From positions 1 through 64,000 of the forward strand of contig CAYREV010000009.1 of NCBI GenBank assembly GCA_964423345.1: 64,000 nucleotides of DNA, written 5' to 3'. The notes beneath the pieces were generated by a model. The model was not told the DNA's origin. It worked only from the letters and a program-made list of their open reading frames with translations, and made no database searches. This DNA is from CAYREV01 sp964423345 (GTDB taxonomy: Bacteria > Bacteroidota > Rhodothermia > Balneolales > Balneolaceae). Both the position numbers and the translations under genes were made by a program. Of this stretch, positions 43,782 through 52,433 are shown in pieces. The first letter of the stretch is position 1; every line of letters starts with the position of its first letter.

Positions 43782-44369
43782 CTAAGAGCCTTCGGTGTCT
43801 TTTAGGCATCGGATACTGAAGCCATATTTTTTACTAACCGGCTCCTGCTCTACCGTATTATCCGAGCCAAAGACCGTCAACATCCATGCACTGCTTCCAG
43901 TGCTGATTCCATCCGTAAATTCACTTCCGGTCCAATAAATGCCCTGCGACTGATTGCCCACATAGACGCCTTCTGCAAAACGGAAGCCCCCCAGCTGCAG
44001 AGAGAGATGCTCATCAGACTTGAGGACCCTGCCGGCCAAACCCTTTCCCCCCAGATCGTTAACCAAGACATTCCATTCAGAGTGGGTGGGGAGGCGCCAG
44101 CCGTCCGGGCAGGCCTCCAGGGCAGCAAACCAGTTGTACAACCTGCCGTAATCTTCTGCATAAAAAGTATCGTCGCTGTATATCCAGGTTCCGTTTTCGG
44201 TATGGTAGTTCAGGTTCTCTGCCATCCAAATCTGTCCTCCATAATGGAATACTTCATAGCTTCTTCCATCCCTGAGGTCATGTAGCACCTCCAATTTGTT
44301 AGTTTCCCTGCAAGACTGGGTAAGGATAAGCAGCAGAGAAACGATTATTAATTTGATTTGGGTAGACAT
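43782..44369 (-). CDS. FISUMP-domain lipoprotein
   Basis: About 195 residues from the ATG at 44369 (MSTQIKLIIVSLLLIL), with lipobox TQSC. The body is one FISUMP domain (Fibrobacter major paralogous domain): GGQIWMAENLNYHTENG, GRLYNWFAALEACPDGWRLPTHSEW, and a closing YGFSIRCLKD. Such domains form compact C-type-lectin-like folds in surface proteins. It lies just upstream of the DUF5916 gene on the same strand, so a shared envelope role is possible. Specific function unknown. Confidence 0.8.
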   Translation of the reverse strand: MSTQIKLIIVSLLLILTQSCRETNKLEVLHDLRDGRSYEVFHYGGQIWMAENLNYHTENGTWIYSDDTFYAEDYGRLYNWFAALEACPDGWRLPTHSEWNVLVNDLGGKGLAGRVLKSDEHLSLQLGGFRFAEGVYVGNQSQGIYWTGSEFTDGISTGSSAWMLTVFGSDNTVEQEPVSKKYGFSIRCLKDTEGS

Positions 44370-44511
44370 GGCATTACACCTGTGGTCGTTATTTCCGTGC
44401 ATACATACACGATAAGGTAAATATTGAGAATGTCATAAGAAATGCATGCATTGTTAATCATGGCAAAAGGTTACATTTGACCAAATAAATTCATCGAAAT
44501 CTAATAAAAAC

Positions 44512-44613
44512 GGCTACGAGCAGCACAGTCCTTTTATACCCGAAATGGGTTACCACTATATCAATGTAGGATTACTGGACGGAACCGTGGATCCGGCACA
44601 ACCTGAAACCCTG
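44512..44613 (+). pseudogene. Fragment of a secreted conserved protein
   Basis: The plus strand reads GYEQHSPFIPEMGYHYINVG, then LLDGTVDPAQPETL, without start codon or signal. It looks like the middle of a known type of conserved bacterial lipoprotein, in which GYEQxSPxxPxMGYH is followed by a DPxxPExL segment. The open frame runs from 44458 to 44685, but only this part looks conserved. It stops where the next remnant begins. Confidence 0.5.
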
Positions 44614-44705
44614 CGGTATCTGCAGCTGTTTCTTCGCCAAGCAGCCGTGCTATTATATGTAGAGCACCGTCAATACCGGCCGTAACACCCGCGGTGGTTA
44701 TACTT
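44612..44705 (-). pseudogene. Fragment of a DJ-1/PfpI-family protein
   Basis: The minus strand reads ITTAGVTAGIDGALHIIARL, then LGEETAADTAG. This is the C-terminal part of DJ-1/PfpI (class I glutamine amidotransferase-like) proteins, in which T(S)AGVTAGID-ALH is strongly conserved. The N-terminal two thirds, with the nucleophile Cys, are missing. It abuts the plus-strand remnant and overlaps the 3' end of the CPBP gene. Confidence 0.55.
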
Positions 44706-45377
44706 TTTTCGCAAAAGACAGAGTACCAGCAGGGGGATACCCATGTACCACAGGAAGGTTAATGCCGCATAGGTTCCGGTAAGTTCATCAAATTCCCCGA
44801 CCACCAGCAGGCCGGTACCCTGGGGTCCGCCCGAAAAAACCGTGTTGTTGACCAGGTTCCAGCCCAGGTGGAGGCCAATAGGCAGGATAATCGATTTTGT
44901 GTAGGCGTAGGCCGTAGCAAATACATACCCCATGAATCCGGTAGTCAGAAATACGGCTGCCATTCCCAGGGTATCCCCCCATACGTCGTACGACCACCAG
45001 TGGTCAATACCGAAAGCGGCCGATGTAAGTAGCAGTCCCCAGCTGGTCCCAACATATTTTATAAGAAAATAGAGAATGACGCCCCGGTAGAGCAGTTCTT
45101 CAAAAAAGACGGAGCTCAGGTTGAATGCCAGGGATGATAGTATGGCGTGGCCGGTGATTTCGTCAGAGAGGGACCAAGAGGCCTGGTTATACAGGGAGAA
45201 GACAATTTGGGTCAGCAGGCAGAGTGTGGCCATCAGCAGAAAACCGGCGGCGAATTCCTTCAGGCGTTGCCTGCCGGGCAACAGCCATTCCGAGAATATA
45301 TTTTTTCTTTCCACAATGTAGACCCCCACCCAGCTGAGGAACAACAGGGCCGCTATAAGAACCGAAGTAAAAAGCAT
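44670..45377 (-). CDS. CPBP-family intramembrane glutamic protease
   Basis: 235 residues, seven or eight hydrophobic segments. ABI/CPBP motifs: E93-E94-x3-R98 in FFEELLYRG, then FGIDHWW and a terminal LHLGWNLVNN, giving the Glu, His and His/Asn site. Members cleave prenylated or membrane proteins; some confer bacteriocin immunity. Its last codons run into the DJ-1/PfpI remnant (overlap 44670-44705), so the native stop was probably replaced by a rearrangement. The 246 bp upstream hold no gene that I can support. Confidence 0.85.
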   Translation of the reverse strand: MLFTSVLIAALLFLSWVGVYIVERKNIFSEWLLPGRQRLKEFAAGFLLMATLCLLTQIVFSLYNQASWSLSDEITGHAILSSLAFNLSSVFFEELLYRGVILYFLIKYVGTSWGLLLTSAAFGIDHWWSYDVWGDTLGMAAVFLTTGFMGYVFATAYAYTKSIILPIGLHLGWNLVNNTVFSGGPQGTGLLVVGEFDELTGTYAALTFLWYMGIPLLVLCLLRKKYNHRGCYGRY

Positions 45378-45623
45378 GACTGTTACAATTTAGGGTGTAT
45401 TCCTGTTTATGAATGGGCCGAATATAACAGGAATTAAAATTAAAGTTGAAGGAGTGAAGATGTGGAGAGGGAACATTTAAAAATCGACAGAGGGCTGCAG
45501 AAAATACGTATTTGTTTTCTGAGTTTAATTACTTGCCTGGTTTGTATAAAATATAGAACAAGTGCAAGGTGACAGGGTATCAACCGTACAGCTCCTGGCT
45601 TGGTCCCGGTTTTTGATAAAAGG

Positions 45624-46538
45624 TTAGAACGGTTTCTTCTCTGCCATGATACATACCGACTCCATCTCCAGGTCCATATCTTCAAATTCTTTCCGGGGAT
45701 CCTTTCGGCGCTCTATGCCTATTACATCGAAGCCGTTGATCCGAAGAATCATATCCCACTGGGCCGGATCGTAAAGCTTGAAGCCGTAGTTCGAGGCAGG
45801 GATACGTTCCATATCCTCCCGGGGACGTATACCGGTATAAAACCGGCCGTTGGGTTTCAGTACCCGGTGTATCTCCCGGAGGTGATCCTGGGGACGTTGC
45901 CAGAAAAATACCACCATATTGCAGAATACCTTGTCGAAAGTCTGTTCGGGAAAAGGGATGTTATTGCTGTTACCCTCCCGAAGAATCATTTCCTTGGATT
46001 GAACCCGGGAGAAGTTGTTTTTTCGGGCCAGCTCCACCATTTCGCTGGAATAATCAATGCCGCATACCTGCAGGGTGTCGGCCCTTTCAAAGCATTTATA
46101 GAGAAACTGCCCGCTCCCGAAGCCTATTTCCAGAATTTTTTCGTTGTCCTGTATCCTCATGCAGTCAAGGGTCAGATCGAACAGGGGGGCGTTGACCTGA
46201 TCCATCTTATCTGCGATAGTTGGGGCAAATTCCCCTTCCGGCTTGCGAAGCTGGGATGCAATAAATTCAGGATCGGGATTTCGCCTGAAAAAGGACTTCA
46301 GGCGCCGGAGCTGGGATGCAATAAATTCAGGATCGGGATTTCGCCTGAAAAAGGACTTCAGGCNNNNNNNNNNNNNNNNNNNNNNNNNNNNNNNNNNNNN
46401 NNNNNNNNNNNNNNNNNNNNNNNNNNNNNNNNNNNNNNNNNNNNNNNNNNNNNNNNNNNNNNNCTGGGATGCAATAAATTCAGGATCGGGATTTCGCCTG
46501 AAAAAGGACTTCAGGCGCTGAAGCAGGGACGTCACCAT
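45624..46538 (-). CDS. SAM-dependent methyltransferase with repeated N terminus, interrupted by gap
   Basis: The C-terminal about 200 residues are a class I methyltransferase: motif I ILEIGFGSGQFLYKCF, GIDYSSEMVELARK, NIPFPEQTFDKVFCNMVVFFW, LREIHRVLKPNGRFYTG, of the methyltransferase-11 type. Before it, the N terminus consists of at least three copies of a 20-residue unit, KSFFRRNPDPEFIASQLRRL, encoded by near-identical 60-bp repeats and broken by 100 N. Only one unit looks native (an amphipathic targeting helix followed by the catalytic domain); the others are duplications. The substrate is unknown. True length cannot be given. Confidence 0.8.
   Translation of the reverse strand: MVTSLLQRLKSFFRRNPDPEFIASQXXXXXXXXXXXXXXXXXXXXXXXXXXXXXXXXXXLKSFFRRNPDPEFIASQLRRLKSFFRRNPDPEFIASQLRKPEGEFAPTIADKMDQVNAPLFDLTLDCMRIQDNEKILEIGFGSGQFLYKCFERADTLQVCGIDYSSEMVELARKNNFSRVQSKEMILREGNSNNIPFPEQTFDKVFCNMVVFFWQRPQDHLREIHRVLKPNGRFYTGIRPREDMERIPASNYGFKLYDPAQWDMILRINGFDVIGIERRKDPRKEFEDMDLEMESVCIMAEKKPF
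46251..46523. repeat. 60-bp tandem repeat inside methyltransferase gene
   Basis: Three copies are visible: 46251-46310, 46311 onward into the gap, and 46464-46523. The first 54 bases are identical in the copies that can be read; only the 6-base linker differs (CCGGAG versus CTGAAG). The unit is exactly 20 codons, so copy-number change keeps the frame. Confidence 0.92.
46364..46463. other. Assembly gap of 100 N
   Basis: Exactly 100 undetermined bases within the 60-bp repeat array; placeholder length, so more repeat units may be hidden. Confidence 0.99.
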
Positions 46539-46548
46539 AAGGAAGAAA

Positions 46549-46791
46549 TTATAATAAAAGTTTTATGGGCTTAAGATATTGTAATATATGATGATACATA
46601 TAAATATATAATTCAAGTGGCAGGGGGTATTCGCTGCCCATAGTTTTAAAGTAAATTCGGGACTTGTCAGCCCCCGCCGGATAACCGTGATCGGTTTCAG
46701 GTATGGCGGGATCATCACTGCAGGAGAGCAGGGCCAGGGATAACAGCAACAGAAGACAATGATAACCGGATTTAATGTCCCTAATAATCAA
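46549..46791 (-). CDS. Small putative lipoprotein, possibly truncated
   Basis: 80 residues. The first 25 form a convincing lipoprotein signal (HCLLLLLSLALLSC). About 25 plausible mature residues follow (SDDPAIPETDHGYPAGADKS), then an unusual Tyr/Leu/Ile-rich end that looks like translated AT-rich non-coding DNA. It may be the truncated start of a larger lipoprotein whose 3' part was lost next to the repeat-bearing methyltransferase gene. Confidence 0.35.
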   Translation of the reverse strand: MIIRDIKSGYHCLLLLLSLALLSCSDDPAIPETDHGYPAGADKSRIYFKTMGSEYPLPLELYIYMYHHILQYLKPIKLLL

Positions 46792-46879
46792 TATCTATTG
46801 GTGTTCCGGAGTTTTATTTATGACATTGAGTCTTACATTAAGATAACTCCGCTAAATTAAAAAATAAGTCAGTTCTCCG

Positions 46880-49114
46880 ATGGGAAATAACAAAAACGAT
46901 ACCTCACCGAACCATAATGAAAGTACCCAGGCCAATGGCGAAAGCAAGTGTCCGTTTCATGACGGAACATCCACTGCCGGCCCTAAAAATCGTGACTGGT
47001 GGCCGAATAAATTGAACCTGAATGTTCTTCGCCAGCATTCAGCCGTGTCGGATCCGATGGACGAGGATTATAACTATGCGGAGGAGTTTGAGAAACTGGA
47101 CCTGAATGCCGTGAAGGCAGACATTGAGGATGTTATGACTACCTCACAGGAGTGGTGGCCTGCAGATTTCGGCCACTATGGTCCATTGTTTATTCGGATG
47201 GCCTGGCACAGTGCCGGCACCTATCGGGTGGCTGACGGCCGCGGGGGAGCATCCGCCGGCCGGCAGCGATTCGCACCTCTTAACAGCTGGCCCGACAACG
47301 TAAACCTTGACAAGGCCCGCCTGCTGCTCTGGCCGGTCAAACAGAAGTACGGACGTAAGCTTTCCTGGGCCGACCTGTTGATCCTTGCCGGAAACTGTGC
47401 CCTGGAATCAATGGGATTTGAGACCTTCGGTTTTGCCGGTGGACGTGAAGATGCGTGGTCGCCCGATGAATCAGCCGACTGGGGACCCGAGAGTGAGTGG
47501 CTGGGAGATGAACGCCACAATGAAGAGGGAGATCTCGAGGGGGCGCTGGCTGCGGACCACATGGGATTGATCTACGTAAATCCGGAAGGGCCGAACGGTG
47601 AACCGGATCCTAAAAGAGCGGCCGAATTCATCCGCCAGACCTTTGCACGTATGGCCATGAACGATGAGGAAACGGTTGCATTAATTGCCGGGGGGCATAC
47701 CTTCGGTAAAACGCATGGTGCTGCCCCGGAAGACCATCTTGGGCCGGATCCCGAGGCGGCCGGCATTGAAGAGCAGGGCCTTGGCTGGAGAAGTACGCAC
47801 GGCAGTGGAAAAGGAGCCGATACGATAACCAGCGGACTGGAAGGCACCTGGACCCAAACGCCTACCCGGTGGAGCAACAAGTTTCTTGAAAACCTCTTTG
47901 AATATGACTGGGAGCTGACCAAAAGCCCGGCCGGGGCCTGGCAGTGGAAGCCAAAGGACGGAGCCGGGGAAGGGACGGTTCCCGATGCCCATGACCCGAA
48001 TAAGAAACACGCTCCCTTTATGCTGACTACAGACCTGGCCCTGAAAGAGGACCCGGCCTATGAAAAAATTTCACGGCGATTTTATGAGAATCCGGATGAA
48101 TTCGCCGATGCATTTGCCAGGGCATGGTATAAGCTGACCCACCGGGATATGGGCCCCATAGAGCGCTATCTTGGACCGGAAGTACCCGAAGAGGAGCTGC
48201 TTTGGCAGGATCCTATCCCGGAAGTGGATCATGAATTGATCGATGAGGAAGATATTGCTCAATTAAAAGGGGAGATCCTTGATTCGGGGTTATCGGTATC
48301 CGACCTGGCATTTACCGCCTGGGCCTCTGCTTCAACTTTCCGGAATTCCGATAAAAGGGGAGGAGCCAACGGAGCCCGCATACGATTGGCACCCCAAAAA
48401 GAGTGGGATGTCAACAACCCGGAGCGGTTGACGACCGTACTGGAGACCCTCGAAGGCATACGGGAATCTTTCAATGAAGCCCAATCGGGCGACAAGAAAG
48501 TATCCATGGCCGACCTGATCGTATTGGGCGGTTGCGCAGCCGTTGAAAAAGCGGCAGAGAATGCCGGATATGAGGTGGAAGTCCCCTTTAATCCGGGCCG
48601 TGCAGATGCCACCCGGGAACAAACCGATGTTGAATCGTTCGGCTGGCTTGAGCCTGAAGCTGATGCATTCCGCAACTATGCGAATGACAGCCGCCGCCGA
48701 TCGACGGAGGAACTGCTTCTGGACAAGGCTGAACTGCTGACGCTTACACCGCCGGAGATGACGGTACTGCTGGGCGGCATGCGTGTGCTGGATACCAATT
48801 ACGATGAATCCGATAAAGGGGTGTTTACCGACAGGCCGGAAACCCTGACGAATGACTTTTATGTCAACCTTCTTGACATGGATACGACCTGGAAGGCGGT
48901 GTCGGATGATCAGGAACTTTTTGAGGGACGCGACCGGAAGACGGGCGAAGTTAAGTGGACGGCTACTCGTGCCGACCTTATCTTCGGTTCGAACTCGGAG
49001 CTTCGAGCCCTGGCGGAAGTCTATGGAGCTGCCGATGCCGAGGAAAAGTTCGTTAAAGACTTCGTATCGGCCTGGGCGAAGGTGATGAACCTGGACCGCT
49101 TCGACCTGGACTAA
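46880..49114 (+). CDS. katG: Catalase-peroxidase
   Basis: Bifunctional haem enzyme that removes hydrogen peroxide. 744 residues, full two-domain KatG. Distal site R106, W109 and H110 (IRMAWHSAGTYR). The Tyr of the Met-Tyr-Trp adduct is in MGLIYVNPEGP and the Met is in FARMAMNDEET. The proximal His is in GGHTFGKTHG. The C-terminal degenerate domain ends VMNLDRFDLD. No signal peptide, so cytoplasmic. It faces a Fur/PerR-type gene across an 82-bp convergent gap, so peroxide-responsive control is plausible. Confidence 0.97.
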   Translation: MGNNKNDTSPNHNESTQANGESKCPFHDGTSTAGPKNRDWWPNKLNLNVLRQHSAVSDPMDEDYNYAEEFEKLDLNAVKADIEDVMTTSQEWWPADFGHYGPLFIRMAWHSAGTYRVADGRGGASAGRQRFAPLNSWPDNVNLDKARLLLWPVKQKYGRKLSWADLLILAGNCALESMGFETFGFAGGREDAWSPDESADWGPESEWLGDERHNEEGDLEGALAADHMGLIYVNPEGPNGEPDPKRAAEFIRQTFARMAMNDEETVALIAGGHTFGKTHGAAPEDHLGPDPEAAGIEEQGLGWRSTHGSGKGADTITSGLEGTWTQTPTRWSNKFLENLFEYDWELTKSPAGAWQWKPKDGAGEGTVPDAHDPNKKHAPFMLTTDLALKEDPAYEKISRRFYENPDEFADAFARAWYKLTHRDMGPIERYLGPEVPEEELLWQDPIPEVDHELIDEEDIAQLKGEILDSGLSVSDLAFTAWASASTFRNSDKRGGANGARIRLAPQKEWDVNNPERLTTVLETLEGIRESFNEAQSGDKKVSMADLIVLGGCAAVEKAAENAGYEVEVPFNPGRADATREQTDVESFGWLEPEADAFRNYANDSRRRSTEELLLDKAELLTLTPPEMTVLLGGMRVLDTNYDESDKGVFTDRPETLTNDFYVNLLDMDTTWKAVSDDQELFEGRDRKTGEVKWTATRADLIFGSNSELRALAEVYGAADAEEKFVKDFVSAWAKVMNLDRFDLD

Positions 49115-49130
49115 AGCCGGATTGATGGGG

Positions 49131-49172
49131 CACGGATTACCGCAGGTATTGCGGGAATCCGTGTTCTATTTC
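49131..49172. terminator. Bidirectional hairpin between katG and fur-like gene
   Basis: CACGGATTACCGC (49131-49143) pairs with GCGGGAATCCGTG (49151-49163), with an A-G mismatch, around loop AGGTATT. A T-rich run follows on the katG side. It is placed to serve both convergent genes. Confidence 0.7.
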
Positions 49173-49196
49173 TTCAGGAGGCGGGTAGGTTCAATA

Positions 49197-49706
49197 TTAA
49201 TTGACTTTCGCTCCCTTCTTACCTTTTTCCTCAATTTCTCTTTTGCGGCTGCAGGACTCGATATCCTTGCAGGCACCGAAGAAGTGGAGAGAGTGTCCCG
49301 ATATATTGAAATCGTGGATCTTTTCCATCATGGTCTTGATCTCCTGTATGCGGGGATCGCAAAATTCCAATACGGCACCGCACTCCTGGCAAATGATATG
49401 GTCGTGCTGCTGGTAGGCGTAGGCACGCTCATAAAAATATTGGTTCTTTCCGAACTGGTGGCGCTGAACCAATCCGCATTCAACGAGCAGGTCAAGGGTA
49501 TTGTAGACGGTGGCGCGGGAAACCCTGGAGCCGGTATCTTTCATATTGAAAAAGATATCGTCAGCGTCGAAGTGTCCGTCGGCCCGATAGATCTCTTCCA
49601 GCACCATGAAGCGCTCGGGCGTCTGCCGCTGATTATGTTCCTTCAGGTGCGAACGGAAAATTTCCTTAACTAAGTCGATTGTTTCTTCTTTAGCTGGATG
49701 TGCCAT
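49197..49706 (-). CDS. Fur/PerR-family transcriptional regulator
   Basis: 169 residues. Winged-helix N-terminal domain (about 10-90; QTPERFMVLEEIYRADGHFDADDIF, VSRATVYNTLDLLVECGLV). The dimerisation domain has HDH (101-103) and the structural-zinc pair C106/C109 (CQECG). The second pair, usually CxxC, is here C146-x5-C152 (CKDIESC), so the zinc site is altered or only half conserved. The last 15 residues are Lys-rich. It could sense iron (Fur) or peroxide (PerR); position beside katG favours the latter but does not prove it. Confidence 0.88.
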   Translation of the reverse strand: MAHPAKEETIDLVKEIFRSHLKEHNQRQTPERFMVLEEIYRADGHFDADDIFFNMKDTGSRVSRATVYNTLDLLVECGLVQRHQFGKNQYFYERAYAYQQHDHIICQECGAVLEFCDPRIQEIKTMMEKIHDFNISGHSLHFFGACKDIESCSRKREIEEKGKKGAKVN

Positions 49707-49742
49707 ATAGGTGCTGCGGTATAATTATTCTTTAGGTCAATA

Positions 49743-49756
49743 TAAGGAATCCCTTA
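49743..49756. promoter_or_regulatory. Palindrome upstream of fur-like gene
   Basis: TAAGG-AATC-CCTTA, a 5-bp inverted repeat with 4-bp centre, about 37 bp before the start of the regulator. Fits an autoregulatory operator by position; it does not match the textbook Fur or PerR box closely. Confidence 0.35.
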
Positions 49757-49831
49757 AGCCAATAAAAAGGGATAAAGCAGGGTTTGCTGACTTTTGCCTA
49801 CAGAATGTTATATTCGATCGTTAGATGTATG

Positions 49832-49848
49832 CCGGTAACCGTTACCGG
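49832..49848. repeat. 17-bp near-perfect palindrome
   Basis: CCGGTAAC-C-GTTACCGG, 8-bp arms around one base, in the 268-bp region between the fur-like gene and the acyl-CoA ligase. Possibly an operator or a hairpin. Nothing else is recognised in this region. Confidence 0.3.
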
Positions 49849-49974
49849 CCGGTAGTTGAACATCCGAGTTGCCTGGCACAATACGGCCAGTACAGCAAGT
49901 TGTTGGGGAGTCAGGACTTTTATATTAGCGGCTTCAACCAATAGCTGATAACAACGAACTAATAACGAAACTTT

Positions 49975-51852
49975 ATGTCGACTGTTGTTGCCTTTGAAAC
50001 CCTGACAGAGCTGTTTACCAACCTTACAGCCAAATACGAGGGAACCGGAAAAGTGGCATTTGGCCGCAAGCCTGATCCCAATGGAGAGTATGAGACCATA
50101 AGCTGGGACGAAGTGCGGGAAGATGTGTTGAACCTGGCGGCCTACATGGTTGACCACGGCGTTGAGGCGGGCGACCGCGTGGGAATACTGAGCGAAAACC
50201 GGTATGAATGGGCGGTAATTGACCTGGCCCTGCAGCTGGTAGGTGGGATTAACGTATCGCTGTATACTACGCTGCCCCCGGGACAGTGCGAATATATTCT
50301 CAACGATTCTGAAGTCAAGCTCTTTTTTGTATCGACCGGAATTCAGCTCAAGAAGGCACGGCAGGTGTTTGAACGATGCGAGAACCTGCAGCAGGTAGTG
50401 GCTATTGACCGGCCCCGCATTGAGAGTTACCTCGACAAGCCGTGGGTGGTACTCTACGAAGATGTAATGGCAGAGGGTATGAAGCTTTTTCCCAAACGGG
50501 AGGAGGCGATCCATCAACGGGAAATGAGTATCGAGCCGGAAGACCTTGCAACGCTCATCTACACTTCCGGTACTACCGGCAAACCCAAGGGGGCCATGCT
50601 GACCCATCGAAACATTGTCAGCAATATTAAGGCCGCTCACCAGCATATCGATATCCATGAGGATGATCGCTGTTTGTCGTTTCTTCCCCTTTGCCACGCT
50701 TTTGAACGTACGGCCGGATTCTACGCCATGATGGCGGGTGGAGCGGAAATTTTCTATGCCGAAAGCGTAGATACCGTGGCACGTAACATGACCGAAGTAC
50801 ATCCATCCATCATTATCAGTGTGCCTCGGCTGTTTGAGAAAATCTATAACCTGGTCACCAAAAGTGTGGAAGAGGGTACGGCTGTCAAGAAGAAAATATT
50901 CAACTGGGCCTTTGATGTGGGCCGGCGGTATTCAAATGGGGAACGGGGATTGGTCGCCCTGCAGAAGAGGCTGGCCGACAAGCTTGTTTTCGACAAACTT
51001 AAGCAGCGGACCGGCGGGAATATTCGCTTTTTTGTATCGGGCGGGGCAGCCTTGCCGGCCGAAATCGGGCAGTTTTTCATGTCAGCCGGACTCAACGTAC
51101 TGGAGGGCTACGGACTTACGGAAACTTCGCCTGTCATGTGTGCCAACAAATACGGCGCGGAGCGGATGGGTACCGTAGGACAGGTACTGAATGGCATAAC
51201 GGTGGGCATCCAGCGGCTGAAAGACAATGAAATCGTGGCCCGGGTAAGTGGTGAAGACTATCCGACCGACACAACCACCGAAGCCGGCGAAATTCTTTGC
51301 AAAGGGCCCAATGTGATGAAGGGATACTGGAAAAATGACGAGGCCACCCGTGAGATGATCGACGAGGAGGAGTGGCTGCATACCGGTGACGTCGGCCGCT
51401 TTGTAGACGGCAACCTGCAGATTACCGATCGCATCAAACACATGATTGTTAACGCCGGTGGCAAAAATATCTATCCCGGGCCCATAGAGGAGAAATTCAA
51501 GACCAGCAAATGGGTAGACCAGATCGTGGTAATTGGCGAGCGGCAGGCGTATATGGCTGCACTGATTGTACCCGATTTCGAGGTGCTGGAGTCGTTTGCC
51601 GCGGAGCAGGGTCTGGAATACGAAGGTATGGAAGAACTTTTCGAGAAAGACGAAGTACAGTCGATCTACCGAAAAGAGATCAAAAAACAGTCGGGCGAAC
51701 TGGCTTCCCATGAAAAAATTCGCGATTTTCGCTTGGTTCCGGAGGAATTTACGGTAGAGGGCGGCGAACTGACTCCTACACTCAAGGTTAAGCGGCGCGT
51801 AATAGAGGACAAATACAGTCACCTTATCAACGCTATCTTTGCTGACGGCTAA
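49975..51852 (+). CDS. Long-chain fatty acid-CoA ligase (AMP-binding)
   Basis: 625 residues of the adenylate-forming superfamily (COG1022, FadD15-like). P-loop-like motif YTSGTTGKPKG (196-206), LEGYGLTETSP for the core A5 motif, TGDVGRFVDG (A7) and DRIKHMIVNAGGKNIYP (A8). It activates fatty acids to acyl-CoA by way of acyl-AMP, probably at the inner face of the membrane. No beta-oxidation gene is adjacent. Next downstream is a small membrane protein. Confidence 0.94.
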   Translation: MSTVVAFETLTELFTNLTAKYEGTGKVAFGRKPDPNGEYETISWDEVREDVLNLAAYMVDHGVEAGDRVGILSENRYEWAVIDLALQLVGGINVSLYTTLPPGQCEYILNDSEVKLFFVSTGIQLKKARQVFERCENLQQVVAIDRPRIESYLDKPWVVLYEDVMAEGMKLFPKREEAIHQREMSIEPEDLATLIYTSGTTGKPKGAMLTHRNIVSNIKAAHQHIDIHEDDRCLSFLPLCHAFERTAGFYAMMAGGAEIFYAESVDTVARNMTEVHPSIIISVPRLFEKIYNLVTKSVEEGTAVKKKIFNWAFDVGRRYSNGERGLVALQKRLADKLVFDKLKQRTGGNIRFFVSGGAALPAEIGQFFMSAGLNVLEGYGLTETSPVMCANKYGAERMGTVGQVLNGITVGIQRLKDNEIVARVSGEDYPTDTTTEAGEILCKGPNVMKGYWKNDEATREMIDEEEWLHTGDVGRFVDGNLQITDRIKHMIVNAGGKNIYPGPIEEKFKTSKWVDQIVVIGERQAYMAALIVPDFEVLESFAAEQGLEYEGMEELFEKDEVQSIYRKEIKKQSGELASHEKIRDFRLVPEEFTVEGGELTPTLKVKRRVIEDKYSHLINAIFADG

Positions 51853-51915
51853 TTGCCCGGCTACACGCTTCCTCAATGCATTAAAAATGTTCATTTATAA
51901 ACTCAAGATAAGCTA

Positions 51916-52395
51916 ATGTCCTACGAAATTTTCTACTGGATTCATATCGTTTCATATATCTCATGGCTGGCTGCTTTCGTGCTCAGCATGTTCTTTGCAT
52001 GGAAAGTAGGACGGGCCTACCAGACAGATAATGAGAAGAAATTTATGCGTAGCGAGCGGCTGGCTACCAGTATAGGTGCACATCTCGGAGCGCTGGGCAT
52101 TCTGATATCGGGAGGAGCCATGGCTTCCATTCCCGCCGGACCCAAATGGGGCTGGTTTAATTTTGGTGATTTTGCCTGGCTGGGGGTCAAACAGGTGTTG
52201 TTTCTGTTGATACTGGTGCTGGTAGGCTTTTCTATTAAGCGAAGCGTGGCCTTCAAAAAGCAGCTTAGAAACGAAGAGGGAGACATCCCCGGCCCGGAAG
52301 CACGCAGCCGTTGGAATGGGGCATACAGGCTTTCCCTGGTTGTATATCTCCTTGTTTTGGTCAACACCCTTCTGGGCCTTGCCAAACCGTTTTAA
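51916..52395 (+). CDS. Four-helix integral membrane protein, unknown function
   Basis: 159 residues with four predicted membrane segments (about 5-30, 50-75, 88-108, 135-157). A conserved-looking HIVSYISWLAAF opens the first helix, recalling small DUF2269/CopD-like membrane proteins with intramembrane His. H10 and H56 could be haem or metal ligands (inference). It follows the acyl-CoA ligase by 63 bp on the same strand and ends 38 bp before a convergent DUF1499 gene. Confidence 0.65.
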   Translation: MSYEIFYWIHIVSYISWLAAFVLSMFFAWKVGRAYQTDNEKKFMRSERLATSIGAHLGALGILISGGAMASIPAGPKWGWFNFGDFAWLGVKQVLFLLILVLVGFSIKRSVAFKKQLRNEEGDIPGPEARSRWNGAYRLSLVVYLLVLVNTLLGLAKPF

Positions 52396-52433
52396 GCAGG
52401 GATAGATGGTAACAGGAGGGAGATGTTCAGTTT

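Noticed and set aside
45600..46574. Plus-strand open frame through the repeat array and gap
   Set aside because: Antisense to the methyltransferase motifs; open only because the repeat and N run are read through.
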